This document shows, piece by piece, positions 41,720 to 50,626 of a stretch of 64,000 nt of DNA (position 1 is the stretch's first letter; each line of letters begins with the position of its first letter). The DNA is from Microbacterium terrae (GTDB taxonomy: Bacteria; Actinomycetota; Actinomycetes; Actinomycetales; Microbacteriaceae): NCBI RefSeq assembly GCF_017831975.1, contig NZ_JAFDSS010000001.1, positions 2,976,001 to 3,040,000 on the forward strand, given 5' to 3'. Position numbers and translations under genes: made by a program. The notes beneath the pieces were generated by a model that was not told the origin of the DNA, ran no database searches, and worked only from the letters and a program-made list of their open reading frames with translations.

Positions 41720-42078
41720 CGCAGCAGCACGCCCAGGAGCACGAGCAGTCCGACCGCCGACACCACGACCGCCAGCACGATGCTCGACCGCGCGCCCGGC
41801 AGCGCATTGCCGGTGCGCAGCGCCCGCTCGGTCTGCTTCCATTCGAGCCAGGCGACGATCGGGATCACGAGACCCGCGACGACCAGGAGGATGGATGCCG
41901 CGAGCCGCAGCCCCTCATGCAGGTCGAGGCCGAACGCCTCGAGCGCCACACCGCCCGCGATGAGCGCGAGGGCGGTGCGGTTCCACGCGAGGAAGGTGCG
42001 CTCGTTGGCGAGGGTGAACCGCGGATCCGGTTCCTCTCCGACGCCGAAGACCGACTTCGGGAAGCGCGTCGTGCTCAC
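41716..42078 (-). CDS. DUF202/YidH-type membrane protein
   Basis: 120 residues, three helices. DPRFTLANERTFLAWNRTALALIAGGVAL is the conserved DUF202 N-terminus. GTG start with GGAG six or seven bases upstream. The longer frame upstream lacks family similarity. The pair may make a two-component membrane complex; function unknown. Confidence 0.9.
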   Translation of the reverse strand: MSTTRFPKSVFGVGEEPDPRFTLANERTFLAWNRTALALIAGGVALEAFGLDLHEGLRLAASILLVVAGLVIPIVAWLEWKQTERALRTGNALPGARSSIVLAVVVSAVGLLVLLGVLLR

Positions 42079-42141
42079 AGGTTCTCCTTCGGGTCGCGCG
42101 ACCATCCTGGCATCGATCGCGAATCCCACCGGTCCGCAGGA

Positions 42142-43701
42142 TCAGTCGGCCCGCTTGGCAGCCGTCCAGTCTCCCGCCACCGGCTTCGGCCGGCGGAGGA
42201 ACAGCACGGCGACCACACCGACGACCAGCACGGCCGCCGACAGCAGGATCGACTGAGCCATGGCGGTCGAGAAAGGCTCGGCGACCACAGCGGGAAGAGT
42301 CCCCTCACCGAAGCCTTCCCCGGCGTCCGACGCGCCCGGCAGGTTCGCTTCGAGCCGGCCCTGCATGAACACCGCGATGGCCGCCGATCCGAGCACCGAG
42401 CCGATCGTGCGGGTCGTGTTGTAGATGCCGGCGCCGGCGCCCGCCTGCCGCGGACCGAGGTTGCGGGTGGCGGTGGTCGCGAGCGGCCCCCACATTCCGG
42501 CGTTGCCGACGCCCATGATGAACGACGGGATCAGGAAGGCCCACACCGGGGTGTCGACGTTCATGAGCACCGAGTAGAGCACGAGCGCCCCGGCGACCAG
42601 CAGCAGGCCGGGCACGAGCAGCACGCGCGGGTCGGTGCGGTCGAGCCAGCGACCGGCGAGCGGCGAGAGCACACCGGCGGCGATCGCCATGGGAACGAGC
42701 AGCAGCGCCGATTCGGTCGGGCTGAGCCCACGACCCAGCTGGAAGAAGAACATCATCGGCAGCGACATGCTGGTGACGCTGAAGCCGACGGTCGCGATGC
42801 CGATGTTCGCCACCGAGAAGTTGCGGTCGCGGAACAGCTCCATCGGCACCAGCGGCTCGCTCTTCGTGCGGAACTGCTGCCAGATGAAGAGACCCATCAC
42901 GACCACGCCCGCGATGATGAGACCCCACACCGTGATGGGTCCCCAGATCACGCCCCAGTCGTACGTCTCGCCCTCCTGAAGACCGAAGACGATCAGGAAG
43001 AGACCGATGGCGCTGAGGAAGACGCCGACGATGTCGAAGCGGTGCGGATGCGTCTCGAGCTTGGGCACCAGCATCCACGCCAGCACGAACCCGACGATTC
43101 CGACGGGGATGTTGACGAAGAAGATCCACTCCCACCCGAAGCCGTCGACGAGGAGGCCTCCGGCGAGGGGTCCGACGAGCATGGCGACGCCCGAGGTCGC
43201 GCCCCACAGCCCCATGGCCGCGCCGCGCTGGTTCGGCGGGAAGGTCCGGGTGATGACCGCCATGGTCTGCGGCGTCATCATCGCGGCGCCGAGGCCCTGC
43301 ACCGCGCGGAACGCGATGAGGGTGCCGAGGGTGGGCGACAGCCCGCAGGCGAGCGAGGCGAGCGTGAAGACCGCGAGGCCGGTGAGGTAGATGTTCTTCG
43401 GGCCGAAGCGGTCGCCGAGGCGTCCGGTGATCAGGAGCGGCACCGCGTACGCGAGCAGGTAGGCCGACGTCACCCACACGACGTTGTCGAGGTTGGGTGT
43501 GCCGGGGTCGAGGTCGGCCTTGATCGCCGGGTTCGCGACCGACACGATCGTGGTGTCGACCAGGATCATGAAGAATCCGATGACGAGCGCCCAGAGGGCG
43601 GGCCACGGGCTGTGGGTCTTGACGGGCGACGTCGACGGATGCTGCGCGTCGATCGGCGGGTCGGCAGGCGCGGCGTCCGCGCGGGTGGTTTCTTCGGTCA
43701 C
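42142..43701 (-). CDS. DHA2-family (14-helix) MFS drug exporter
   Basis: 519 residues, EmrB/QacA type. Motif A region GRLGDRFGPKNIYLTGLAVF, motif C region WGATSGVAMLVGPLAGGLLVDGFGWEWIFFVNIPVG, and the opening WPALWALVIGFFMILVDTTIVSVANPAI, whose internal Asp is the typical motif D1 residue. The GTG start overlaps the padR TGA (GTGA). A PadR repressor upstream suggests induction by the exported toxic compound; substrate unknown. Confidence 0.93.
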   Translation of the reverse strand: MTEETTRADAAPADPPIDAQHPSTSPVKTHSPWPALWALVIGFFMILVDTTIVSVANPAIKADLDPGTPNLDNVVWVTSAYLLAYAVPLLITGRLGDRFGPKNIYLTGLAVFTLASLACGLSPTLGTLIAFRAVQGLGAAMMTPQTMAVITRTFPPNQRGAAMGLWGATSGVAMLVGPLAGGLLVDGFGWEWIFFVNIPVGIVGFVLAWMLVPKLETHPHRFDIVGVFLSAIGLFLIVFGLQEGETYDWGVIWGPITVWGLIIAGVVVMGLFIWQQFRTKSEPLVPMELFRDRNFSVANIGIATVGFSVTSMSLPMMFFFQLGRGLSPTESALLLVPMAIAAGVLSPLAGRWLDRTDPRVLLVPGLLLVAGALVLYSVLMNVDTPVWAFLIPSFIMGVGNAGMWGPLATTATRNLGPRQAGAGAGIYNTTRTIGSVLGSAAIAVFMQGRLEANLPGASDAGEGFGEGTLPAVVAEPFSTAMAQSILLSAAVLVVGVVAVLFLRRPKPVAGDWTAAKRAD

Positions 43702-44318
43702 TGTCGTGCCGCCTCTCTCTGGGCGATGTAGCGCTCGGTGGGCTCCCCTGTGGAGCCCCAATCGAATTCGGGATCGGAGATGCGCGCGACGGCGGTGTCG
43801 AGCCACGCGAGGTCGGCGGCGATGAGCGCCACGTCGCGGTCGAGTTCGAGCAGGTACTGAGCGGGCACGCCCTTCTCGCCCGCGTGGACGAGGCCCGCGG
43901 CGAGCGCGACGCGCGCCTGCTCGAGCGCGCCTCGCCGCAACGCGAGCAGCGCGATCGCCTCTGCGCGGTCGAGGTTGTGCGCCTCGGCCAGCGCCACCCG
44001 GAACCGGTCGGGCATGCCGGGGGCGACGAGCTCGCGCCGCACCCACTCGGGCACGGCCGCGGCGCCGGCATCCGTCAGCGTGTAGGTGGTGCGCTCGGGC
44101 CGGTTGCCGTCGCGGTCGACGCCGACCTCGGCGACGAGCGCATCCTTCTCGAGCCGCGCGACCGTGTGGTAGACGGTGCCGTTGGTCAGGGTGACGAGGC
44201 GGTCGTCCCGCCGCGCGCGCATCAGCCGGATCATCTCGTACGGGTGCATGTCGCCCTCGCCGAGCAGCGCGAGCACCATCAGCCCGAGGGGCGTGAGTCG
44301 CGAGATGGGGTCGATCAT
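43698..44318 (-). CDS. PadR-family repressor of the DHA2 exporter
   Basis: 206 residues. Winged helix LTPLGLMVLALLGEGDMHPYEMIRLMRA, LTNGTVYHTVARLEKDALV and TTYTLTDAG; the C-terminal helical dimer domain (about 95-206) is of the Vir-type. GGAG four bases before the ATG. The perfect 18-base palindrome overlapping its promoter is probably its own operator. First gene of the padR-exporter operon. Confidence 0.93.
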   Translation of the reverse strand: MIDPISRLTPLGLMVLALLGEGDMHPYEMIRLMRARRDDRLVTLTNGTVYHTVARLEKDALVAEVGVDRDGNRPERTTYTLTDAGAAAVPEWVRRELVAPGMPDRFRVALAEAHNLDRAEAIALLALRRGALEQARVALAAGLVHAGEKGVPAQYLLELDRDVALIAADLAWLDTAVARISDPEFDWGSTGEPTERYIAQREAARQ

Positions 44319-44333
44319 GTCACTCCGTGTCGA

Positions 44334-44351
44334 ATAGTCCACGTGGACTAT
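44334..44351. promoter_or_regulatory. Perfect 18-base palindromic operator
   Basis: ATAGTCCACGTGGACTAT lies immediately after the minus-strand -10 (TATAGT, 44353-44348) of the padR-exporter operon and 16 bases from padR's start. This is the ordinary position for a PadR autorepressor. Confidence 0.85.
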
Positions 44352-44431
44352 ATGCGGTGCGCGCGAGTCGCGCAAGACGTCGGCGAGACGGAGCGCTCGG
44401 TGCCGGCGGGGCACTCCGCGATAATGAACGG

Positions 44432-45400
44432 GTGACGGATGCCGCCCCCACCCCCGACCTCGCCGAATGGCGCCACGTCTACTCGGGGAAGGTGCGCGAC
44501 CTGTACGTGCCCGCCGACACCGCCGACGGAGCAGAGCCTGAACGGATGCTGGTGGTGGCGAGCGACCGCGTGAGCGCGTTCGACCACGTGCTCGAGCCCG
44601 GCATCCCGGGCAAGGGCGTGCTCCTCACGACGCTCAGCCTGTGGTGGTTCGACCAGCTCGCCGGCGGCGACGGCGGGCGGCGCATCCCGAACCACCTCAC
44701 CGCGACGAGCGTGCTCGGCGACGGCCCCGACGGCATCGCGAACACCGCCGACGACCTGCGGTCGCTCGTTCCCGCGCAGTTCACCGGCCGCGCCATGGTG
44801 GTCAAGAGCCTCGACATGCAGCCGATCGAGTGCGTCGTACGCGGCTACCTCACCGGCTCGGGCTGGGCCGAGTACCAGCAGACTCGTACCGTGTGCGGCA
44901 TCCCCCTGCCCGACGGTCTCACCGACGGCGACCGCCTGCCCGAGCCGATCTACACCCCCGCGTACAAGGCCCCGATGGGCGAACACGACGAGAACATCTC
45001 GTTCGAGCGTTCGGTCGAACTCGTCGGCGCCGAGCGTGCAGCAGAGCTGCGCGACCTCTCGCTCGAGATCTACGCGCGCGCGGCGGCTCTCGCCGAGTCG
45101 AAGGGGCTCATCCTCGCCGACACGAAGTTCGAGTTCGGTCTCGACGCGAACGGCGTGATGACGCTCGCCGACGAGGTGCTCACGAGCGATTCGTCGCGCT
45201 ACTGGGATGCCGCCGCCTGGGAGTCCGGCACCACGGCGAAGGAGCGCATGGCGAGCTTCGACAAGCAGATCGTGCGCGACTGGCTCGCCGCCAACTGGGC
45301 GCCGCCGCGCGAGGGCGAGCCGCCGGCGCTCCCCGCCGAGATCGTCGAGCGCACCGCCGACCGCTACCGCGAGCTCATCGAGCGCCTGACCGGCGCCTGA
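44432..45400 (+). CDS. purC: SAICAR synthetase
   Basis: 322 residues. ATP-dependent condensation of CAIR with aspartate. WRHVYSGKVRDLYV, VVASDRVSAFDHVLEPGIPGKG, VVRGYLTGSGWAEYQ, IYTPAYKAP and ILADTKFEFGLD are family signatures. GATAAT (44420-44425) ends six bases before the GTG, so leaderless. A 91-base gap to the permease, with its own ribosome site. Confidence 0.97.
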   Translation: MTDAAPTPDLAEWRHVYSGKVRDLYVPADTADGAEPERMLVVASDRVSAFDHVLEPGIPGKGVLLTTLSLWWFDQLAGGDGGRRIPNHLTATSVLGDGPDGIANTADDLRSLVPAQFTGRAMVVKSLDMQPIECVVRGYLTGSGWAEYQQTRTVCGIPLPDGLTDGDRLPEPIYTPAYKAPMGEHDENISFERSVELVGAERAAELRDLSLEIYARAAALAESKGLILADTKFEFGLDANGVMTLADEVLTSDSSRYWDAAAWESGTTAKERMASFDKQIVRDWLAANWAPPREGEPPALPAEIVERTADRYRELIERLTGA

Positions 45401-45491
45401 GCCCATCCCGCCGGCCCGGCCACCTGCGCCCGCACCACCTGAGCACTCGCTCACCACGCAACCGAACCGAACATCGAACCGAGGAGCTCCC

Positions 45492-46829
45492 ATGCCTCAG
45501 TGGACCCTGCACGGAAACGGCCGCACCGTCGAGCCCGGCGCCGTCGTGAAGCCCGACGAACGCCTCAACTGGGGCGCGACGATCGCGATCGGCATGCAGC
45601 ACGTCGTCGCCATGTTCGGCGCGACGTTCCTCGTGCCGATCCTGACGGGGTTCCCGGTCTCGACCACGCTGTTCTTCTCGGGCGTCGGCACGCTGCTCTT
45701 CCTCATCATCACCAGGAACAAGCTGCCCAGCTACCTCGGGTCGTCCTTCGCGTTCATCGCACCGGTCACCGCGGCGACGGCCTCGCAGGGCATGGGCTCG
45801 GCGCTCGCGGGCATCGTGGCCGTCGGCATCCTGCTCGCCCTCGTCGGGTTCGTCGTGCAGTTCGTCGGCATCGGCTGGATCGACAAGCTGATGCCGCCCG
45901 TGGTCGCGGGCGCCATCGTCGCGCTCATCGGGTTCAACCTGGCGCCGGTGGCGTGGACGAACTTCCAGCAGGCGCCGATCACGGCGACCATCACCCTGGT
46001 GTCGGTCGTGCTCTGCAGCGTGCTCTTCCGCGGGTTCCTCGGGCGCATCTCGATCTTCCTCGGCGTGATCATCGGCTACGCGGTGGCGCTGATCCGCCAG
46101 GAGGTCGACTTCACCGCGGTGAACGCGCTGATCGAGAAGGGCCAGTGGATCGGGCTCCCCGAGTTCCACCTCGCCGACTTCGCCTCGCCGGGCACCTGGT
46201 CGGTCATCGCCATGTTCCTGCCGGTCGTGCTGGTGCTCATCGCCGAGAACGTCGGCCACGTGCGCGGTGTGGCCACCATGACCACGCGCTCGGTCAACCG
46301 CCAGACCGGACGCGCGCTCATCGCCGACGGTGCGGCGACCACGCTCGCCGGCGCGTTCGGCGGTTCGGGCACGACGACGTACGGCGAGAACATCGGGGTC
46401 ATGGCGGCCACCCGCGTCTACTCGACCGCCGCGTACTGGGTCGCGGGCGCGTTCGCGATCCTGCTGTCGCTCTCGCCCGTCGTCGGTGCGGTGTTCAACT
46501 CGATCCCGGCGGGTGTGCTCGGCGGCGTGACGACCGCGCTCTACGGACTCATCGGCGTCATCGGCATCAAGATCTGGGTCGACAACGGCGTGGACTTCTC
46601 GCGCCCGGTCAACCAGTACACCGCCGCGGTCGCCCTCGTGATCGCGATCGCCGGGTTCACCATGCAGTGGGGCGACTTCCAGCTCGGGGCCATCGTCATC
46701 GGCTCAGCGGCAGCCCTGCTCATCTACCACCTCGGCAACCTCATCGCCCGCTGGCGCCGCACCGGTGCCGACGACGGCGGCCCCATCCCGGCGATGGGCC
46801 AGCTCGGCGGCGACCCGCAGGACGCCTGA
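45492..46829 (+). CDS. uraA: NCS2-family nucleobase permease (UraA-like)
   Basis: 445 residues, fourteen helices. LPSYLGSSFAFIAPVTAA, VLIAENVGHVRGV and GSGTTTYGENIGVMAATRVYS carry the two glutamates that bind the base and proton in UraA. Imports uracil or a related base by proton symport; xanthine or uric acid cannot be excluded, though the AENVGH/YGENIG pair favours uracil. GGAG about six bases before the ATG. A strong hairpin closes the unit. Confidence 0.9.
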   Translation: MPQWTLHGNGRTVEPGAVVKPDERLNWGATIAIGMQHVVAMFGATFLVPILTGFPVSTTLFFSGVGTLLFLIITRNKLPSYLGSSFAFIAPVTAATASQGMGSALAGIVAVGILLALVGFVVQFVGIGWIDKLMPPVVAGAIVALIGFNLAPVAWTNFQQAPITATITLVSVVLCSVLFRGFLGRISIFLGVIIGYAVALIRQEVDFTAVNALIEKGQWIGLPEFHLADFASPGTWSVIAMFLPVVLVLIAENVGHVRGVATMTTRSVNRQTGRALIADGAATTLAGAFGGSGTTTYGENIGVMAATRVYSTAAYWVAGAFAILLSLSPVVGAVFNSIPAGVLGGVTTALYGLIGVIGIKIWVDNGVDFSRPVNQYTAAVALVIAIAGFTMQWGDFQLGAIVIGSAAALLIYHLGNLIARWRRTGADDGGPIPAMGQLGGDPQDA

Positions 46830-46839
46830 TCGCGGTGAC

Positions 46840-46877
46840 GGATGCCGCATCCCGGGGCGGCCGGGAATGCGGCATCC
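46840..46877 (+). terminator. Strong hairpin terminator after the permease
   Basis: GGATGCCGCATCCCGG (46840-46855) pairs with CCGGGAATGCGGCATCC (46861-46877), one mismatch. It separates the permease from the leaderless VOC gene that begins 23 bases later. Confidence 0.85.
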
Positions 46878-46899
46878 GGAACAATGGTTGTATCTACAC

Positions 46900-47784
46900 G
46901 TGAATGACGTGACTCCCGCCGACAAGCTCGCCGCCGACGCCGCGATGGGCGCCGTGACCCTGCTCGTCGGCGACCTCGACGCGATGACGCGGTACTACCG
47001 CGACGTCGTGACGCTGCAGGTGATCGCCGCCGACGGCGACACCGTCACCCTGGGCCGCGCCGGGCGACCGATCGTGGTGCTGCGCCACGAACCCGCCCTG
47101 AAGCACGCCACCCCCGGGTCGGCCGGTCTCTTCCACACCGCGATCCTCTTCGAGAGTCAGCGCGCGCTCGCGGCCGCGCTGTACAGCGTCGCGCAGCACG
47201 CCCCCGGCACCTTCACCGGCTCGGCCGATCACCTGGTCAGCCAGGCGTTCTACTTCACCGATCCTGAGGGCAACGGCATCGAGCTGTACTGGGACCGCGC
47301 CCGCACCGCGTGGTCGTGGACGCACGGGCAGATCGAGATGGCCACGCTCTACCTCGACCCCAACCAGTTCCTCCGCGAGCACCTGACCGAGGACGCCGCG
47401 CTCGGCTCGACCGCCGCGGACGCGGCATCCGTCGGCCACGTGCATCTGTCGGTCGGCGACGTCGCGAGCGCCCGCGCGTTCTACGTCGGCGCCCTCGGCT
47501 TCGACGAGACCGCCGGCCTCGGCAACCAGGCCGTGTTCGTCAGCGCCGGCGGCTACCACCACCACATGGCGATGAACGTGTGGAACTCGCGCGGCGCCGG
47601 GCCACGGATGCCTGCACTGGGGCTCGGCCGCGTCGACCTCGACCTGCCCGACGCCGACGCGCTCGGCGCCCTCGCCGAGCGGCTGCGCCACCACGGCGTC
47701 ACGGTGCGCGACGACGGACGCACGCTGGCGTTCGACGACCCGTGGGCGAACCTGCTGCAGGCCACGGTGGCCGGGCGCGGCTGA
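46900..47784 (+). CDS. VOC-superfamily protein, catechol 2,3-dioxygenase/glyoxalase-like
   Basis: 294 residues with two VOC halves. MGAVTLLVGDLDAMTRYYRDVVTLQVI and VGHVHLSVGDVASARAFYVGALGFDET begin them; LFHTAILFE, GNGIELYWDR and HMAMNVW contribute typical metal ligands (His and Glu). It resembles CatE/YfiE-type dioxygenases of Bacillus, but catalysis is unproven. TTGTAT ends six bases before the GTG (46900), so the message is leaderless; the longer upstream frame would cross the terminator and is rejected. Confidence 0.88.
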   Translation: MNDVTPADKLAADAAMGAVTLLVGDLDAMTRYYRDVVTLQVIAADGDTVTLGRAGRPIVVLRHEPALKHATPGSAGLFHTAILFESQRALAAALYSVAQHAPGTFTGSADHLVSQAFYFTDPEGNGIELYWDRARTAWSWTHGQIEMATLYLDPNQFLREHLTEDAALGSTAADAASVGHVHLSVGDVASARAFYVGALGFDETAGLGNQAVFVSAGGYHHHMAMNVWNSRGAGPRMPALGLGRVDLDLPDADALGALAERLRHHGVTVRDDGRTLAFDDPWANLLQATVAGRG

Positions 47785-47796
47785 GCCGCGGCGCGC

Positions 47797-48050
47797 GTTT
47801 CGTCTCGTCGCTGCGCTCCTCGCTCAACGACCGGTAAGGGCTCGCGGTCGTTGAGCGAGCGCAGCGAGACGAAACGCCCGACTCAGGCCACCGGAGGCGC
47901 GCACGGTCGTTGAGCGAGCGCAGCGAGACGAAACGCCCCACTCAGACCGCCGGAAGGGCTCGCGCGCGTTTCGTCTCGTCGCTGCGCTCCTCGCTCAACG
48001 ACCGGAAGGGCTCGCGGTCGTTGAGCGAGCGCAGCGAGACGAAACGCCCG
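47797..48050. repeat. Five units of the dispersed repeat between convergent genes
   Basis: Order is reverse (47797-47832), forward (47845-47880), forward (47903-47938), reverse (47967-48003), forward (48015-48050). The core GTTGAGCGAGCGCAGCGAGA is unchanged in the forward copies. They fill the gap between the VOC gene and cebR. Confidence 0.9.
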
Positions 48051-48055
48051 GACCG

Positions 48056-49069
48056 TCAGACGGAGTCGCGGACGACCAGCTCGGTCTCGAGGATCGTGAC
48101 GTGACGCGGATGCCGCCCGGCGAGGATGTCGAGCAGCGTCGTGGCCATCCTCTCCCCCTGCGCGAACGAGGGCTGGCGCATCGTCGTCAGGTGCGGGACG
48201 ACGGAGGTCGCCACCGGGGAGTCGTCGAAGCCGATGATCGCGAGGTCTTCGGGCACCCGGATGCCGGCTCGTCCGAGCACCGCGAGGGCGCCGCGCGCCA
48301 TGAGATCGCTCGCGACGAACAGGGCGTCGGGTCGGTGACCCGCGTCGAGGATGCGCTGCATCGCGGCGGCGCCGCCGTCGGAGGTGAAGTTGCCGTCCTC
48401 GACCGCGACCGGCTCGAGGTCCCACGCGCGCAGCGCGTCGTGGAAGCCCTGCAGCCGGTCGACGCCCGCAGGCATGTCGAGGGGGCCGGTGATCGTGGCG
48501 ATGCGGCGCCGACTGCTCTCGACCAGGTACGTCGTGGCGTCATAGGCGCCGCGCACGTTGTCGACGTCGACGTAGTAGTCGCGCTCGCGCTCCCGCACGG
48601 GGCGCCCGCCGTAGACGACCGGCACCACCGTCGCGATGCGGTCGATGAACGTGTCGCTCGTGTGGTGCGAGACCACGATCGCCCCGTCGACGGCGCCGGA
48701 GCGCACGTACGAGGTGGTCTTGTCGCCCGGGTCGTCGCTCGCGATGAAGAGGTTCAGCACGTAGTCCGACCGGCTCAGGCGCGCATTGATCCCCGACACG
48801 ATCGCGGCGAAGAACGGGTCGCCGAAGAACCGCGTGGTGTCTTCGGGGACGATCAGCGCGATGGCGTGGGTCTGCCGGCTCGCGAGCGAGCGCGCGGCAC
48901 GGTTGGGCACGTAGTTGAGCTCCGTGATCGCGCGCTGCACCGACTCGAGCGCCTCCGGGCTGACCGCCGTGGAGCCGTTCACGACGCGCGACACGGTCGA
49001 GCGTGAGACGCCCGCCGCTGCGGCCACCTCTTCGATCGTCACCGTCCCGCGGATCGCATCCGTCACCAT
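48056..49069 (-). CDS. cebR: LacI-family repressor, CebR-like
   Basis: 337 residues. The HTH VTIEEVAAAAGVSRSTVSRVVNGSTAVS and hinge VPNRAARSLA are followed by a periplasmic-binding-like sugar domain (about 65-337) with FVASDLMARGALAVLGRAG. Last gene of the operon. The operator motif TGGGAGCGCTCCCA found upstream is the known CebR site. ATG at 49069 is preferred over the GTG nine bases earlier, which sits two bases from AGGAGG; the ATG is 11 bases away. Represses the operon until cellobiose or a related glucoside binds. Confidence 0.88.
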   Translation of the reverse strand: MVTDAIRGTVTIEEVAAAAGVSRSTVSRVVNGSTAVSPEALESVQRAITELNYVPNRAARSLASRQTHAIALIVPEDTTRFFGDPFFAAIVSGINARLSRSDYVLNLFIASDDPGDKTTSYVRSGAVDGAIVVSHHTSDTFIDRIATVVPVVYGGRPVRERERDYYVDVDNVRGAYDATTYLVESSRRRIATITGPLDMPAGVDRLQGFHDALRAWDLEPVAVEDGNFTSDGGAAAMQRILDAGHRPDALFVASDLMARGALAVLGRAGIRVPEDLAIIGFDDSPVATSVVPHLTTMRQPSFAQGERMATTLLDILAGRHPRHVTILETELVVRDSV

Positions 49070-49105
49070 CGGCGTCACACCCTCCTGTTCGCCCGCGGCT
49101 CGACG

Positions 49106-50575
49106 CTACACCGCGACCGACGCCGGGACGGCGTCGAGCGCGCGTGCGGCGATGATGCGGCTGTACTCCAGGCCGGAGTCCTTGACCGCCCGCTCCTGGG
49201 TGTCGTAGTCGACGCGCACGATGCCGAAGCGCTTCTCGTAGCCCCAGGCCCACTCGAAGTTGTCGAGGAACGACCAGTAGAAGTAGCCGCGCACGTCGAC
49301 ACCGGCATCCTGAGCGTCGAGGATGGCACCCAGGTGCCCGCGCACGAAGTCGACGCGCTCGTCGTCGTGGACGCGGGTCTCGCCGTCCTCGGCCACCGGC
49401 TCGTCGTCGTACGCCGCACCGTTCTCGGTGACGTACAGCACGGTGCCGGCGGGCTCGGCGTACTCGCTCCACACGCGCGACAGCAGCGCGGTGAGACCGG
49501 CGGGCTGCACCTCCCAGTGCATCGACGTGCGCTCGAGGCCGCGCTCGTAGTTGTGGATGCCCTCGTGCGACGGGAACGGCGAGTTGCTCGGCCGGTCGGT
49601 GGGAGCGTCGCCGCCCCGCGGCGGGTTCGCCGACGGCGTGCCGCCGACGAGGTCGCCGTGGTAGTAGTTCACACCGAGCGAGTCGAGGGGCGCCGAGATG
49701 ACCTCGAGGTCGCCCGGCTGCACCGCCTTCTCGAAGGACTCGACCGCCGCGGCATCCACCGCACGGAAGTCCTCGACGATGTCGGCCGGGTACGCGCCAC
49801 GGAACACGGGGTCGAGGAACCAGCGGTTGTGCTGCCCGTCGAGCCGGCGCGCGGCGTCGAGGTCGGCGGGGCTGTTCGGATCGGCCGGCTCGGCGACGGT
49901 GAAGTTCAGCGTGATGCCGAGGTTCAGCGACTCGTCGCGTGCGCGGAGCTCCCGCACGGTCTGACCGTGACCGAGGAGCAGGTGGTGGGATGCGAGCATC
50001 CCCTCCTCGACGCTGTAGTGGCCGGGCGCGTGGATGCCCGCGGTGTAGCTGAGGAAGGACGAGCACCACGGCTCGTTGAGCGTCGTCCACACGTTCACGC
50101 GGTCGCCGAGGGCGTCGTGCATCGTGAGTGCGTACTCGGTGAACAGCTCCGCGGTGTCGCGGTTCGCCCAGCCGCCCTTCTCCTGGAGCGCCTGCGGCAG
50201 GTCCCAGTGGTAGAGCGTGAGCCACGGCAGGATGTCGGCGCCGAGCAGCTCGTCGACCAGACGCTTGTAGAAGTCGACGCCCTGCGCGTTGACCGCTCCG
50301 CCGTCGGGACGCACCCGCGACCACGACGTCGAGAAGCGGTAGGTCTGCAGACCCATCCGCTTCATGAGCGCGACGTCGTCGGCGTAGCGGTGGTAGTGGT
50401 CGCACGCGACATCGCCGTTGTCGGCGTTGATCACGGCGCCCGGCACGCGCGAGAACGCGTCCCAGATGGAGTCGCGGCGCCCGTCCTCATGGGCGGCACC
50501 CTCGATCTGGTAGGCCGCGGTGGCGGCACCGAACAGGAAGTTCGACGGGAAGGGGCGAGTGGGAGTCGCGGTCAT
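49106..50575 (-). CDS. GH1 beta-glucosidase
   Basis: 489 residues, GH1 barrel. FLFGAATAAYQIEGA at the N-terminus, acid/base Glu in TTLNEPW (about 166), nucleophile Glu in LYVTENGAAYD (about 383), and GYFYWSFLDNFEWAWGYEKRFG. No signal peptide, so it cleaves imported cellobiose or beta-glucosides inside the cell. Fourth gene of the ceb operon, 51 bases after the second permease. Confidence 0.95.
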   Translation of the reverse strand: MTATPTRPFPSNFLFGAATAAYQIEGAAHEDGRRDSIWDAFSRVPGAVINADNGDVACDHYHRYADDVALMKRMGLQTYRFSTSWSRVRPDGGAVNAQGVDFYKRLVDELLGADILPWLTLYHWDLPQALQEKGGWANRDTAELFTEYALTMHDALGDRVNVWTTLNEPWCSSFLSYTAGIHAPGHYSVEEGMLASHHLLLGHGQTVRELRARDESLNLGITLNFTVAEPADPNSPADLDAARRLDGQHNRWFLDPVFRGAYPADIVEDFRAVDAAAVESFEKAVQPGDLEVISAPLDSLGVNYYHGDLVGGTPSANPPRGGDAPTDRPSNSPFPSHEGIHNYERGLERTSMHWEVQPAGLTALLSRVWSEYAEPAGTVLYVTENGAAYDDEPVAEDGETRVHDDERVDFVRGHLGAILDAQDAGVDVRGYFYWSFLDNFEWAWGYEKRFGIVRVDYDTQERAVKDSGLEYSRIIAARALDAVPASVAV

Positions 50576-50626
50576 GCTGACGCCGTCCTCTCGTGTGTGT
50601 GGGGAAGTGTGGGGATGCGGGCGGGC

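Noticed and set aside
46765..46899. Upstream extension of the VOC gene
   Set aside because: It would translate the permease C-terminus and the terminator hairpin; the conserved domain and a leaderless promoter support the GTG at 46900.
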